Source of the DNA: Fistulifera solaris
Taxonomy: Eukaryota > Bacillariophyta > Bacillariophyceae > Naviculales > Stauroneidaceae
NCBI GenBank assembly: GCA_030295235.1
Contig: AP026147.1
Span: forward strand, 682,001 to 746,000
Length of the DNA stretch: 64,000 nucleotides
Direction of reading: 5' to 3'
The translations under genes were made by a program, and so were the position numbers. The stretch's first letter is position 1. The number at the start of each line of letters is the position of its first letter. Positions 1 to 17,654 of this stretch are shown piece after piece. The notes under the pieces are model-generated. The model was not told where the DNA came from. It did not search any database and saw only the letters and a program-made list of their open reading frames with translations.

Positions 1-1346
1 ATTCAAATTTATGAGACGAGTTGATTTTTCCGGTTTTGTGGAGGGAGAAAAGAGCGGACGTAAAACGTGCGAGGTCATTTATAAGCGCTTTACTATCAGA
101 GTTGTGTTGTTGTGAGATGTCCGTTGTAAATAAATACTATTGAGTTTTGTGTTCACCAGAGGCCCAATCTTCAGAATACGGGTTGGTCCCTTGTCGAATG
201 TTCTACTGACCGGTCATCGGTCATTCGAGTCTTGTTCCCATGTCTTGCACACAAAAGTCTATACTAGCGGCCCGAATTTAATTCTGAGTCATGAATGGCT
301 TCGCGTTCCACGTTCCGGAAACGAGAAACTTTATTACTTGTAGTGCCCAAGTTTTGCTTTGCTATGAAGCCTAAAAGCCTGTGACGACTCGTGACTCGTG
401 ACCGAGACAAAGATGATTTATTTTTGGTGAATTCAATGGTCGATGGTGCATCACTCTTAATGCATTTCATAAGACTTGTCCCTATAAGGCTGTTGGTGCG
501 CTATGTGAATATTTGTGTGACAGAACAGCCCAGTTTTCCTAGCAGGGCTCCGTAAGCTTGATGTAGACATTCCAAGTAATGCAGCATGGATTCTTTTTTC
601 AATTTGGAGTTTGAATGTTTGTCAACTATTTTCCTTTGATGCAAATACATTATGTAGTTGGAAGGTAGGATGCGGTGAGAGCCGAAAATGGGGGTGGGTC
701 GAGATAACACCATATCCGGGTTTAGTTTGCCTCTGTCGATAAATTTCCTTACGAGGCCAAATGCACGTAGACATTCGAGACCTTACAAATTTCCATGTAA
801 TGAACGGTTTTATTACTTTGTGGGGTAAAAGATAGCTTAACGTTCATAAGGACTACCAGTATGCTTGTTTTTGCCCTCTAAAAGACTTGTTTAGACCCCT
901 GTGAAGAATTTTCTGGCTTCACCTTAGCTGGAAGGTACGTACGTATGGCGTACGGACGTACGGACACATTATAAAACGCTAACCTTATCATCGCACTGAG
1001 CCCATCCCACGTGCCCCTACCCTAGAGCCTACAGTACGAGGTATCTAAGTAAATTCTATTGTACTGTCTCTTTTGTACACAAAGGTGGAGCAATGCAGCT
1101 AATTGAATTTTTGTCGTTATTCAAAATGTACAAAATTTATCCGTTGCTCGCGCATCTTGCAAAACCATCAACAACAAGCAACAACGCAAAAACGATAAAA
1201 GAAAAGGGTTGTGGTCTATGAAGCTTTGCGAAACGAACCCAACCAAAAGGGAAGAGAAGGAATAGAACAGCTTCTTCTTTACGCGGGCGTGAAACAGGAT
1301 CGACGTTTGACTGAAACGAAATACGAAGCTCTCCGACTACCATAAA
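1..1346. other. intergenic, no gene recognised
   Basis: No open frame here looks like a protein and no RNA gene was recognised. A GTACG-rich patch lies at about 933-966, in which GTACG-type words repeat in both orientations. The last 200 bases are the probable promoter and 5' UTR of the transporter that starts at 1347. Confidence 0.6.
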
Positions 1347-3507
1347 ATGCCTGACAAATATCCTGGAGGCGTCAGTGGTCCTCGTAGATCTACACCGATC
1401 AGTCCGACGGCAGATGAATCTATGGATACAGTTGCGGCAAATGCAGAAGCTGCTCGGTTAGCCCGCGAGCTCGGCGTCGTCGGGTCGACACAGCCTGTTT
1501 CTCGACCTCTCTTTAGCCGCTTTCGGCAAAACAACAATAGTTATGCATCCTCATCGAATAGCAATTACAATCAAGACAAACAAGAAGAGCCATCTTCTTA
1601 TGTTCGAATGAAAGATGATTCACAGCGCTCTCAACCATTCACTGCGTCTACAGAGTTCGATACGTCACCCAGTTATCCAGCTCATTATCCTCATATCACT
1701 ATTTGCAACAGTCAAGGAGAACCGATTCATGAATTTGACTGTCACGGACAACGCACTCCGTATAGAGAAGGACCTTACTTCTTATCGCGTGATGCAGCAG
1801 GTCGTCTTGTCAAGAAACGTTGGTGTAAGTACAGAAGTTGTGCCGATTTTTCCATCGTTCAAGCAACTGACGTGTCTATTCTTTCGCTCACGCGTGTTAG
1901 ACGGAAGACTCGAAGACGGCTATCTAGCGAGATCGTCTATTTATTTGCACGAGTACTTTGGATTCACTATCTATACGCCTCTTACTCATGAAGAGCAGGT
2001 TGAAATGAAGAAACCGAATGGAAAAATTCCTCGCTGGATGTATGAATTTACGTCACTTCCCAATTTGGCTATACCCATGTCGTATTTTTGCATCGGCGTT
2101 GCTTTGCAGTTACTCAGGACGCCTCTGATTGTCTACTTTATTGAAGATCTGAACGCAACGCCGGCCGAGGTAAATGTTCTCTTCACGGTCATGGCCGTCC
2201 CTTGGTGTTTCAAGGTCATTTATGGATTTTTGTCCGACTGCTTGCCCATCAGCGGTTTGCGTCGAAAGCCGTACTTTATGACGGGCTGGGTCGTTTTCAT
2301 CGTTTCGAATCTCATTTTGATGATCAACCCGATCCCCTCCATCCCTGTTTGTATTCTTCTGGTCTTTACACAAACCGCGGGATACATGCTCGCCGATGTG
2401 ATGACGGATGCATTGATTGTGGAACGAAGTCGCTATGAATCGCAAGAAAAACGAGGCACTATGCAATCCAAGGGATACATTGTTCGATTCTTTGGATCGA
2501 CAGTCGGGGCGACCATTGGTGCTCTGGTCTACAACAAAGATGATTGGGACTGGTCACTACCGATTCGATTGATCTTTTTCATCAATGCGGCGTTCCCTTT
2601 GATATTCCTGTTACCATTCGTGCCCTATTTGCTGGAGCTCGAAACAGACTGCTTGCCGAAAAATTTTTGGGATCAGTGTCGTGAATTGTTTCACACAGCA
2701 CAACTACGGGCCGTGTGGCAACCCATGACTTTTGTGTATGTATACAATGCCTTGCAGCTCACCAACGCTGCTTGGATGAACTTTCTTGTAGAAGGCCTCA
2801 AGTTTTCCGCCTGGCAAATCGGACTAGTTTCCATTGTTGGATCCATCATGTCGTGGTTTGGAATCATGACGTATGAGCGATTCTTTTTTGCAAGTAACTG
2901 GAGGATCGTTTACTTTTGGTGCACGACACTGGCGTCGGCGATTGCTTTGGGGCAACTCATTTTGGTGTTTGGGGTTAATCGACAGTGGGGTATTCCGGAT
3001 ATATGGTTTAGCATGGGGGACGACGTGCTGGTAGAGTTCGTTATTGCTGTGCAGTTCTTGCCAATGTGCATCATGTATCTGGGATTGTGTCCTCCAGGCT
3101 CAGAGGGAACAACTTACGCGATGCTGACCACATGGAGTAACCTCGCTGGCTCTCTGGCATTCGATATTTCGACAGCGCTTACATCTGTATGGGATGTTTC
3201 GTCCGAAACAATCGCTGCCGGTGATTACAGTGGAATATGGAAGTTGTCATTATTTTGTGGGCTGATTGGTCCGGTGCCTCTCGCACTGCTAGGTTTGATT
3301 CCCAAGAATAAGGAGGATCAGCGAAAATTGCAAGAAGACGGCACGAGACACTATTTCAAAGGTGCACTGTTTATTGCATTAATGATTTTGACGCTCGTAA
3401 TAACGTTTGCCGAGTCCATCTACGAAGTGGCCTTACATGAACAAGATCGCGAAGAAATGAGCGAAGAGCGCCGACGCAAATTGAGTAGGATGATGGTTGG
3501 GCACTAG
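1347..3507 (+). CDS. folate/biopterin transporter (BT1 family)
   Basis: Multi-pass membrane carrier of the BT1 branch of the major facilitator superfamily, whose known members move folates or biopterin-type pteridines; here the substrate is inferred from family only. Two exons are joined by a 76-nt GT..AG intron (1825-1900) that restores one continuous frame of about 694 residues. The N-terminal ~190 residues are Ser/Asn-rich and hydrophilic, probably cytosolic. The membrane part begins near 'LPNLAIPMSYFCIGVALQLL' and contains the BT1-typical stretch 'FKVIYGFLSDCLPI..RRKPYF', the 'ADVMTDALIVERSR' segment and about 11-12 hydrophobic helices, ending in a charged tail (EERRRKLSRM). The ATG at 1347 is chosen because the frame upstream has no other credible start. 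It looks intact. Confidence 0.88.
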
Positions 3508-3721
3508 AACGATCCGGTTGTCCACTTGTCGGGCATCTTTCACCCAAAAGTTTGAACAGTTTCAATATCTGCAGCACTAGAATAGATATTGCGTGTATGT
3601 AACTTCGTTTGTTTACTGTTGTTCTTAGCTAAAGGAGTTTTGGAGCAATAGCGCGTGTTTTTCGAAAGTGCAGATATCTAAGTATGTACATGTAATGCTT
3701 TGTAGAGCGTCCGAAGACGGC

Positions 3722-4906
3722 CTAATACACTTGGATAAGGATGTGTGACATGCACGAGTACACGCCAGCATTTTTTCCAGTACTCTTGACCGAAGAGGTA
3801 TTTAATCGGTGAGCTTCATTTTTGCGGTTTTGGTCCACGACAGGAGTGACGCTGATTTGACACGCGATGTCTTTTGCTAGACAGAGCCGTCCATTCAGAT
3901 ACTTCTTTTCTGAGTGAGATGCCATGTCCGAAGCCGCAGTATCAGTGCAAATATCCGATGGGACCGGTACCTGGATGATGGTTTCAACTGGCCTTCCAAT
4001 GATCAAATCTTTTGATTGCATACAGGAGAGTTCGAGAAAGGCTTTGTTAGCGTACACGACGCAAAGGGTGGTGTCGACTGCGTAACGACACGAGCTTCGT
4101 CCGAGATCGAGACGGCTTCTTCAATATCAACCGCGTTTTCCATCGAAATTCCTGTTGGAGGGAGAAGTCCAAGCGATTGAGTCATCGGGTTCGAGATGAC
4201 TTTCCAGAGGAACTGGTCGCCTAAGTCTGTCTCCTTTTGTTGCTTCATTGATGGTGCGCTCCACACAAGAGCTTGTGCCATCCACTGCCCCTCGCAGAAT
4301 ATGGATCTCGGAAGGTTCAACAACGTATTGGTTCCTCCCTTTTGTTGGGATTGAATCGCTTTTTGCCTTGATCTCCACACGTCAGCCGGGAGGAGCTCAC
4401 AATGCGAGACATCGATTGCTGGATGTTTCGGACTTTTCCTTGCCTTCAAACTATACTTTGGAGAGAGTGGGAACGATCTGTGGCTCAAAAGCGTTCGCCC
4501 GAAGTCCCAAGTTCCAGAGAACACTTCGAGCCTCTTTCATGAGGTCCGAAGAAGGAAAGCATGTTTTCTTTGCGGCCTTCATGGCGGTTGACGCCGTGTA
4601 CTTGTCTTCGCGTACTAGAACTTCAGAGAGTCGAGTCAAGATCGTTTGCTTTGAATTCAAAAACTCAAAACACGATTCGAGACCTTCATCTTCTTCGCAG
4701 ATACGATCGGACGTAATGTGACGTTCCTCCAAAGCAAGTCCACTGCATATGAAGAAGTCATCGTCAGAAACATCGGAGCTGCCATCGAGCGATGAAACAC
4801 CGCTGTCACAGCTAGAAGGACTTTGTTCGGAATAAACAACGCGCCTTTCTTTGTAGGACCGCTCGTCCGGAATTATGCTGAGTTTACGTTTTAGCAGTTG
4901 TTCCAT
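3722..4906 (-). CDS. PAS-domain protein, paralogue of the divergent neighbour
   Basis: About 395 codons on the minus strand. The N-terminal third is acidic and Ser-rich with no domain I recognise. The C-terminal half carries a PAS-like core: 'ARVVTQSTPPF' followed by 'VVYANKAFLELS' and 'LIIGRPVETII', then 'CQISVTPVV' and 'SHILIQV'. The same blocks occur in order in the gene at 5627 ('ARLVIQALSPF', 'VVHANAAYSRLTG', 'CRTAIAPIV', 'THYIIQLER'), so the two are paralogues. PAS domains bind small ligands or partner proteins; what this one senses is unknown. The frame changes twice: near 4455 (a small intron is possible) and at the 3-base A run 4063-4065, where one extra base would join PPF to VVYANK. 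The two changes cancel, so the total is a multiple of three. I suspect sequence errors, but decay of one paralogue cannot be excluded. Confidence 0.65.
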
Positions 4907-5626
4907 GATTTCGGATGATTATGATGATTCGAGAGCTTGGCGATAGCAATGATTACGTAAAAGAAAATCGTTTGTTGGAAATGATTGTTTGTTTGTAGTT
5001 TGTGAACTGATCCATCAATCCGCCGTAAGATCTGCCCGAACGACTATTTTCAAAGAATGGTTTGTTGTTGATGTCAAGCTATGGGTCTAGTCTACTCAAA
5101 GCATCCACACGAAAAAGGCGAACTGCAGTGCCAAAACATGCCTTGTCAGACAAGCACAAAATTACGTACGTCGAAAATCTGCGGCTCAGCCAATCATAAT
5201 CGAGATAGGAATGATGTCATTGGTGTGTTTTGGAAAGTGATCAGTTCAGAACTTGAGCTGAAACATGAAAGGTTACAGCGCATGTGAATTGAGAATCGGG
5301 TACAATTTGGATGATACATATGGATTCTTTTCAGGGCACGTCATTTTCTGCCAGCTGATGCCAGCTGAATTATCTGTTCTGATTGGTTGACGAAATGACG
5401 TCAAGGGTTCGGTGGAGGAGCCGCTTCATCATCCCTCTTCTAAATGACCTTATAGTGTGCTGTGGCTATGAACCAAACAGCAGTACCAGGTACCAGTAAT
5501 GTGAACTGCGAAGTGCTTGTCCGCAGCGCTCTCGTTGCTTCAGTCACTGATTCACTTGGCGACCACTCAACGAGTCCAAGTCCACAATGAACGCAACCAT
5601 TTTCAATAGAATACGATTATCATAAC
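4907..5626. promoter_or_regulatory. shared divergent promoter region of the two PAS genes
   Basis: This 720-bp spacer separates the starts of two divergent paralogues. It contains an 8-bp TGACGTCA palindrome at 5396-5403, a TGATGTCA variant near 5214, an ACGTCA near 5338 and CCAAT/ATTGG words near 5187 and 5382. TGACGT/ACGTCA elements are known bZIP sites and are the core of the CO2/cAMP-responsive elements described for diatom carbonic anhydrase promoters. Function here is inferred only from the match and the position. Confidence 0.4.
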
Positions 5627-8257
5627 ATGCCTGCAAATGAAACAGACGATGCCGTGGAGACAGCTAACAACGATGGGTTGATGAACGATGCCGAAGCGGA
5701 GAACAAGGAAGTAGCCTCCACCGATTCGACGCAAAGTAGCGATGGCAAAGGTAGCGGAGGCTACAGTGCTGATTACTCACAATCTGAGGAGGACCAGTCG
5801 TCTGACGATACCGGATCGAAAGAAAAGACTTTGGAAGCATCGACATCTGTCGCCGGTCTGCGGATATCCGATAGAAAAGTAGACAGCGAACGAGGAGATA
5901 AACAAGATAACACATCCTCGGATTCACTCAGTTCTCTCGAGAATTCGAAAAAGCACAGGTCTTCGAGACAGCGCAAACGAACGCTGGGACACCTAACAAA
6001 ACACAAAAACGATGCGATAGAGACAGATAACACTTTTGCAGAATTTTTGAAGTCACTGGTCGGTCAAGGCTTTCTCCCTCAATTAAATGGCATGCTAGCC
6101 ACATCTTCCTCCCATCCAATGGACCCTCGTATCGATCTTTCGCATGTTCAATACGTCCCAGAAGCTGAAATAGGAGCGCATCAGAATGCGGCTAGTGCGA
6201 ATTTTCCAGTACTGACAGAGGAGAACTATTTGCAGCTGATGGATGTAAGTCACGTGAAATGAATATGAATGTCCATCATCGGAAACCAACTCAACCATTC
6301 TGTGTTACAGTCGGTACGGCCGTTTTTCAGAGTTCCAGGTGTTCCTCTGTCAGAGCCCATATTAAAAAAAAGAACAAAAAGAACAAAAAGAAAACGAAGG
6401 ATCATCTTCAGATCCTGTTTCCTCGGAAGGCTTCACATCCTTTTTACAACAACTCACACCGGAAGCAGTAATGATAACACAACTCATTCGGCTGATTCTT
6501 CGGACTCGAACAAAATACATCCGGATCCCAAAGACAAAGATAATACACATGTTTCTGAGCAAATAAAACAAAAGCGAAAAGAGGAAGGTGGAGGCGATTC
6601 CTCGGGGTCTTCGCAGAAGCGTGTAAGAATAATAGAGACAGCTAGAAGTCCTAAAGCCTCTCGTGATGACGCAGGTAACGGCGCCGAGCCCAGCGATCCA
6701 GAGCAAATCATAGAGAGAGCGAGATATTTGGCGGCTAGAGCAAACGATTCTACTACGAGCTCCTCGTCCAACAGTGAAGGGAACAGACAGGTGCCACACA
6801 CGTTGTCCAGATTAGTTACTGATATTTCATCGTCCAATCGCACAGATAGTGCCGCTGGAACTTCGGAGTCGGCGGGAAATACGGGAAGTGCGAGCAATCA
6901 AGGCAGTTCCGGTAGCGGTGCGGACGGAAAGGGTAGCAGTGAGGAGGGTAAGGGAAGTAGTGAGGATAATGGAAAGAGTAGGGGTGATGACGCCGGCGGG
7001 TCGGATGAAACCCCGTTTGGGGAGAAGCCGTATAATTCTACGTTAAAAGCTAAGATTGAATCGGGACATAATCAAAGATACAGTCACCACAAGGTGACGA
7101 ATTGAGAGAGAAGCTGATTCATAAGAAGCGAAAGCGCATAGAAATGCGACGCGAATATGAAGCTCAGCAGCACTTCGAGTCGTCGGAAAGCAGTGGCTAC
7201 AACTCAGAATCGTTGTTTCGGCCTGGAAAGCATATTCAAATGGATCAGGTGCTTCAAGTTAGCAATATACCCAGGTGAGTTTTTCACTTTGTGGAAAAAA
7301 ATTATATCGTCATTGAACGACTCACTCATCTTGCGTTCGGCCGCTAGACTTGTGATTCAGGCTTTGTCTCCATTCTTGGTCGTTCATGCAAATGCCGCAT
7401 ATTCACGACTTACGGGCCTTGAAGCGCACGAAGTTGTTGGGAAATCAGTAAACTTCCTATTGGCGTTACCGGAGTCCGCATCCGACGAACTTGAGCGAAA
7501 TGCTCAAGTGGATCGTGAACGACAGAGTCCTCAAAGCACGCCAGTAGAACAAGGCGAACACGCTGAATCTGCTTACGCCGGGCTATCAACAAGTGAAATG
7601 CAGCCTAAAGATTCCAGTCGCTTCGAAACTCTTGAACGATTGATTGTTTCGTGTGGATTTGGCCACATCCAATTTATCAACGCTCTAGCCGTTAACAAGC
7701 ACCAAATGGTTGGCCGCAATGTGTCCTTCTTGAGCCAATCCGTTGATGATGCAAAAGAAAATCAGTCTGAAAAAGACGAGGACAGCAAGTCTGCGAACGT
7801 GTCAAGAAATGATGTGGTCGATAAACAAATCATTCGTTGCCGAACGGCGATTGCTCCCATTGTTTCCAGTCAGGTACCTGCAGAAAGCAGCGTACCAACC
7901 GACCATGATACAAAACGACGAAAGCAACAGCACAGCGGAACCTCTGAGAATGTGAGCAACAAAACGAGCATTCTGAAAGACCCACCAGGTCAACATAGAC
8001 GTCATCATCAGCCGCAAGTCATCACTCATTATATCATTCAGCTGGAACGACTAGCCGCCGGCGGAGTAAAACAGTTGAGTGTCGACGATTCCATTTCATC
8101 CAACTCTACTTCGGTAGAAGCGCGTCTGGTTGGTTTAAGTAAAGCTGCTCATCTGCAACAAAAGGCCGCTGTTGGTCATCCTGAAGTGTTGTTGGGCGAC
8201 GACGAAGCTTCTGGGTCGACTACGAATCAGGAGGAAGCAGTGATTGCTGTCGCTTAA
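5627..8257 (+). CDS. Ser-rich nuclear-type PAS-domain protein
   Basis: Probable regulatory protein of about 830 residues with three exons: introns at 6245-6310 (66 nt) and 7275-7347 (73 nt). Exon 1 is acidic and Ser-rich with a basic patch (RQRKRTLGHLTKHK). The middle is low-complexity (Ser/Gly/Asp) and ends in a strongly basic segment (KLIHKKRKRIEMRREYEAQ), a candidate nuclear signal or DNA-contact helix. The next block is 'LFRPGKHIQMDQVLQVSNIPR', spliced to the PAS core 'LVIQALSPFLVVHANAAYS', which ends with 'THYIIQLERL'. Frame changes occur at the 8-base A run near 6365-6372, near 6470, and near 7100 just before the basic segment; on either side the protein looks natural. The divergent neighbour at 3722-4906 is a shorter paralogue. 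The ATG at 5627 is preceded by AAC, a reasonable start context. Function beyond the PAS fold is unknown. Confidence 0.72.
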
Positions 8258-8626
8258 AATATTCCGTATTCTTTATCAAACTGGAAGTGTGTACAACATG
8301 CAATTCATGGTTAAATGAAGTGAGCTTCAATGATAACGGATCTCTAGAATAGTGTGCAAAGCATTATAACCGCACTGCGTTCCAACAAGTTACGGGACTG
8401 ATTTAGTGTTTGAGTCTTTTTGACGGTTTACGCTGTGTACTCTTTTGAGATAGTCGCTCACCAACGTCTGATAGTCTGTCCCGCTCAAATAAATTGGCCA
8501 TTCATCTTATTTCTTCTGATATTTGCGAGAAACACGTTCATTTTCGTTTTGATCGAAAGCTTCCACCATGAAAGAAGGAACGACGCATCGATAACCGAAG
8601 CTGCCTTTTCCTTCCTTGCGTTCGTC

Positions 8627-14234
<5,608 letters not shown>

Positions 14235-14647
14235 GCCAAGTGTATTAAAATCACGATTTTAAATCCCAAAAGCCCACAAATATCCTAGCTCGTTGCATTA
14301 GACCACAAACTGGTTTCGAAGCTACGTTGAAATTACGAACGAGAAGAGATTCTTTACATAGGTTTTGTAGAGCCTATAAGACTTCGACATTTCGGTTGGA
14401 GGCGCCAGCCAGCGCATTGAAAACGACGATGAGTGAATGCGCCTTTGTTGACAGTTGACACACACCATGACACAAAGCGAACCAATAACGTATTGTTCCT
14501 TTTGTTTCTTTATTACATCGACGTTGAGTATTATAATTTGATCTTGGCTTAATAATAATAAGGAGAAAAGAACGAAAGTCAGCGCTCGATTATACACCCG
14601 ACAAACGACCCAACGAAGCACGAATTGCAACACCATTTCAATTCATC

Positions 14648-14968
14648 ATGACAAAGTCCGCAACAAATAGCAGCAACCCAGATAAACGTCCTTGGACTGA
14701 CACGAATTCTGACAAGAAATGTCGCCCTGACCAAGCGAATATATTTCAACGCTGGATGTACCGTACAGATTTGCACAATGGAGCCTACATGTTGAACGAT
14801 TGCGAGAAATGGTCGCTGTACGCCTTCTTCTGGATCTGTGTGTACTTGGTTGGCATGTATCTGTACGCCTTTTCGGCCGGTTTCTGGCACGGATTGATGC
14901 ATCCTCAGGAGGATGAAGTTACCGTATTAGATCCACTGGTGCACTCGACCATGGAGGGTGAATTTTAA
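14648..14968 (+). CDS. small membrane protein, resembles serine palmitoyltransferase small subunit
   Basis: A 106-residue protein in one exon. After a hydrophilic start (about 35 residues) comes 'FQRWMYRTDLHNGAYMLNDC' then 'EKW', and one long hydrophobic helix (YAFFWICVYLVGMYLYAF). This matches the plan of the small activating subunits of serine palmitoyltransferase (W.Y....L..A.YML..wE followed by a single membrane helix), which bind the SPT catalytic dimer in the ER and raise sphingoid-base synthesis. The match is short, so function is inferred. The tail (about 30 residues) is acidic. Kept as a real gene because it has good codon structure, its own start (CATCATG) and space on both sides. 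Confidence 0.5.
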   Translation: MTKSATNSSNPDKRPWTDTNSDKKCRPDQANIFQRWMYRTDLHNGAYMLNDCEKWSLYAFFWICVYLVGMYLYAFSAGFWHGLMHPQEDEVTVLDPLVHSTMEGEF

Positions 14969-15504
14969 TTTCAAAACGAATGACGGCGAGTGTCAAGCAT
15001 GTTGTTAGTAGAAACGCAACGACAGCCATCTCAACATAAATTCCAGAAGAAATGCTTTGGTTTTTATTCGAGTGCCTTTGTCGTCTTCGAGCTACGAAGG
15101 AGTGCCTCGGAGGTCTTTGTACGCACGTTTTGTTGGCTGTTGAATAAAGGATAAATAGCAAGTTCTTTCTTTTTTATTGATTACGGAGTAATAAAAAATA
15201 GACCCCTAGCTGTCCAGTCATTCGATGTTTTAATCTTGCCGATGGAAGCATTGCCCAAAGGATAGAATTGCTTTGGCCTAAACTTATTTTATTCATCGAT
15301 CAAACGTCACACGAAAAAAATTAGGGGAGAACGAAGGTGGCCTGTTTTCTTTATAGTTCAATTTATAAAGTTCTGTCATATCCACCTAGGCTGTTAATAA
15401 TGATAAGAACCAATCCCACAAGTAAATGTTAATCAATTGACAGGATTACGGGGTCTAGTCGTATCTCGTATCGCTCAAGAACAGAGTGCTATTCAAACGA
15501 CGCC
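14969..15504. other. intergenic, AT-rich
   Basis: No gene recognised. The stretch contains the 3' end of the small membrane protein gene with an AATAAA-like word near 15143, then AT-rich sequence leading into the duplicated block that starts at about 15505. Confidence 0.5.
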
Positions 15505-15925
15505 ACGACTCGATTCCAGTCATGAGTAACGATTTTATTATTTGTTGGTAGCGGTTCCTTGTGTGTTTCGTGCCATTCGCAAAGCCTACGATGCCAAAGA
15601 AGATCCCAAAGCGTCAATATCAATAAAAGGATTTATACTTGCATAAATCTATGATTTAAAATCCAGCATCCATGCGTGTGCTTTTTTGCAAGATGACTAT
15701 AGCACAAAGTGTTGGTTCTAGACCTCACGACTAACTCGATTCCAGTCATGAGTGATAATTCGTCGGCAACAAACCCTTGTGTGTTTAGTGTCTTTGTCAA
15801 ACAATGGAATGCTAAAACGCATTTCGAATGATCATGTTTTGTGAGGCAACTTTAAATTGCACGAAGCTATGATTCTAAATCCACCATCTATGCGTGTGCC
15901 GTTTTTTCTAGATGACTATCGCACA
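15505..15925 (+). repeat. two-copy tandem repeat (~222 bp) overlapping a gene start
   Basis: Two diverged direct copies. The word CTCGATTCCAGTCATGAG occurs at about 15509 and 15735 (226 apart), and GATGACTAT.GCACAAAG at 15692 and 15911 (219 apart). The shared order includes TTGTGTGTTT, an ATCTATGATTT/AGCTATGATTC block, and CATGCGTGTGC. The second copy ends in the first codons of the hydrolase gene (ATG 15912), so the first copy carries an orphan start that reads MTIAQSVGS and then stops. Confidence 0.8.
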
Positions 15926-17071
15926 AAGAGATGGAGTACATTCTTTCAGGACATTATGGAATTGGAGGTGGGATCGGTTGCAAAGGGATTGGAAAGCGCT
16001 TGGGTGGAGCATTTTTCGACCCGATTGGGATTCCCTATGGAACGTGCTTCGTTCAACGTTCTTGTCACAGTTAACCGCACAAGCCAACCTCCCTACAACA
16101 TCTTCTTCACGCAACACCATTTTACCACCTCCGGATCAAGATGGCTCGGTTCGTATGACATGGATCGGTCACGCGACTTGCTTTTTGCAGCATTCCGATT
16201 TCACCGTCTTGACGGATCCTATCTTTGGTCGCCGCGCTTCGCCCTATCCCAATACACCCATTGGCTTTGCCAGGGAAGTACCTCCGGCTTGTTCGATTGA
16301 AGATCTAGGACAAAGTATTGATGTTTGTATGATATCGCATGATCATTACGATCACCTGGATTTGGAGTCGGTACGGAAGTTAAAGTCGGTCGTACAATTG
16401 TGGTTTGTACCTTTGGGTATTGCCGAATGGCTTCAGCAGCATGCCCAAATTCCGGAGGAGCGTATTATCGAGGTGAAATGGTGGGACAGCGTACGACTGG
16501 AAAAGGATAGTTTGGCACAGACTTGGAAAGTCGCTCAACGTTATTCATTGGAAGACGCTCCGTATCATCATCCTTCGTTGGATCGTCTCGCGAGCCCACA
16601 TGAAGCGTGGCTGACTTGTTTGCCCGCACAACATTGGAGTAGTCGTTCCTTTTTGATCGCAATTACCGATTGTGGTCTTCCATGGCCTGTCACTTTCCCT
16701 CCGAACAACTATTTTATTTCGGTGGAGACACGGCCCGCCCCGATTCCTTCCCGCTCTTTGAACAGATTCGTGATTATTTGGCCCGACCCATTGATCTGGC
16801 GGCACTTCCCATTGGAGCCTACGCACCGGCTGAATTATGCCGCGATGCGCACATGCATCCCCATGAAGCAGTGCAAGTGCATGAAGCATTACGAGCACAA
16901 CGCAGTGTGGGGATACACTGGGGGAGTTTCCCGTTGGCAGAAGAGCCATTGCATGAACCCGCGGATCTGTTACACGAATGTGGGGTGGCACAATTTGACA
17001 CAGTGGAACACGGTGCGGCTGTGATTATTCCAGTGCGAGGGAATGTTTCGGACATTGCTATTAGTGCTTGA
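15912..17071 (+). CDS. NAPE-PLD-like metallo-beta-lactamase-fold hydrolase
   Basis: About 386 residues. The metallo-beta-lactamase signature is clear: 'TWIGHATCFLQ' followed by 'VLTDPIFGRRASP', the metal-binding 'SHDHYDHLD', then 'PAQHWSSRS', 'FGGDTARPD', 'LPIGAY' and 'SVGIHWGSFPLAEEP'. Members of this branch include N-acyl-phosphatidylethanolamine phospholipase D and bacterial UlaG-like lactonases; substrate here is unknown. The first ~90 residues (W-rich, 'LWNWRWDRLQRDWK') are not diagnostic. The frame changes at the 5-base T run 16650-16654: one extra T gives 'RSFFDRNYRLWSS', which is what the family has there, so this is almost certainly a base missing from the sequence. The start is fixed by the tandem repeat, whose second copy ends here. 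Confidence 0.82.
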
Positions 17072-17654
17072 CTTGGAGGTCGAACTGTTCATTTCTCCTC
17101 TAGTGCATTGTAGAGAACGTTTTGAAAGGAAGAATAGACTAAAAGATAAACTTATACATCTATATAAGCCCATTCCATGATGATGAGACTTTCTCTTGTA
17201 ATCGACTTCTCGCGACACCTAGCCTTTGCGTGCGTGGCTTTAGAAAAGGGGAGAGTACCAGGTAATGGCACTTGTTTTAGAAGATCTGCCAATGAGTATG
17301 GAAATCACTCAAATAGCTTTAAATGCTCAATTAGTGCTTTGTTATGGATGGTGATTGAAATGCAATGGTGACTAAACGTCGTCCGCAGCTGTAATACGTA
17401 ATACTTAATACTTGTACAAGAGTACTGTACTTGTAATAGCGGCTCGGACGGAAATTTAATTCACGACTGAAATGCAGTCGTGGCAAATGTCGTCCACATT
17501 CTGAACCATAGCCAATTTTAAAATAAATCTTGAACAAATATTAATCCAGTATCAACCGGATTTGCAGCAACGTCGACTGTATTCTCATCATTCTCGTGCA
17601 TGCAGGTTCTAGAGCAGTGGTAAAACTTAAATTTGACCGATAAGGCAACAAAGA
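17072..17654. other. intergenic
   Basis: No gene recognised. A dyad of the form CGACTGAAATGCAGTCG lies near 17464-17480; related words occur near 20669, 20884 and 52260. The interval leads into the first dispersed repeat. Confidence 0.4.

Noticed and set aside
2110-2466. 118-codon antisense frame within the BT1 transporter
   Set aside because: It is the shadow of a well-supported coding sequence on the plus strand.
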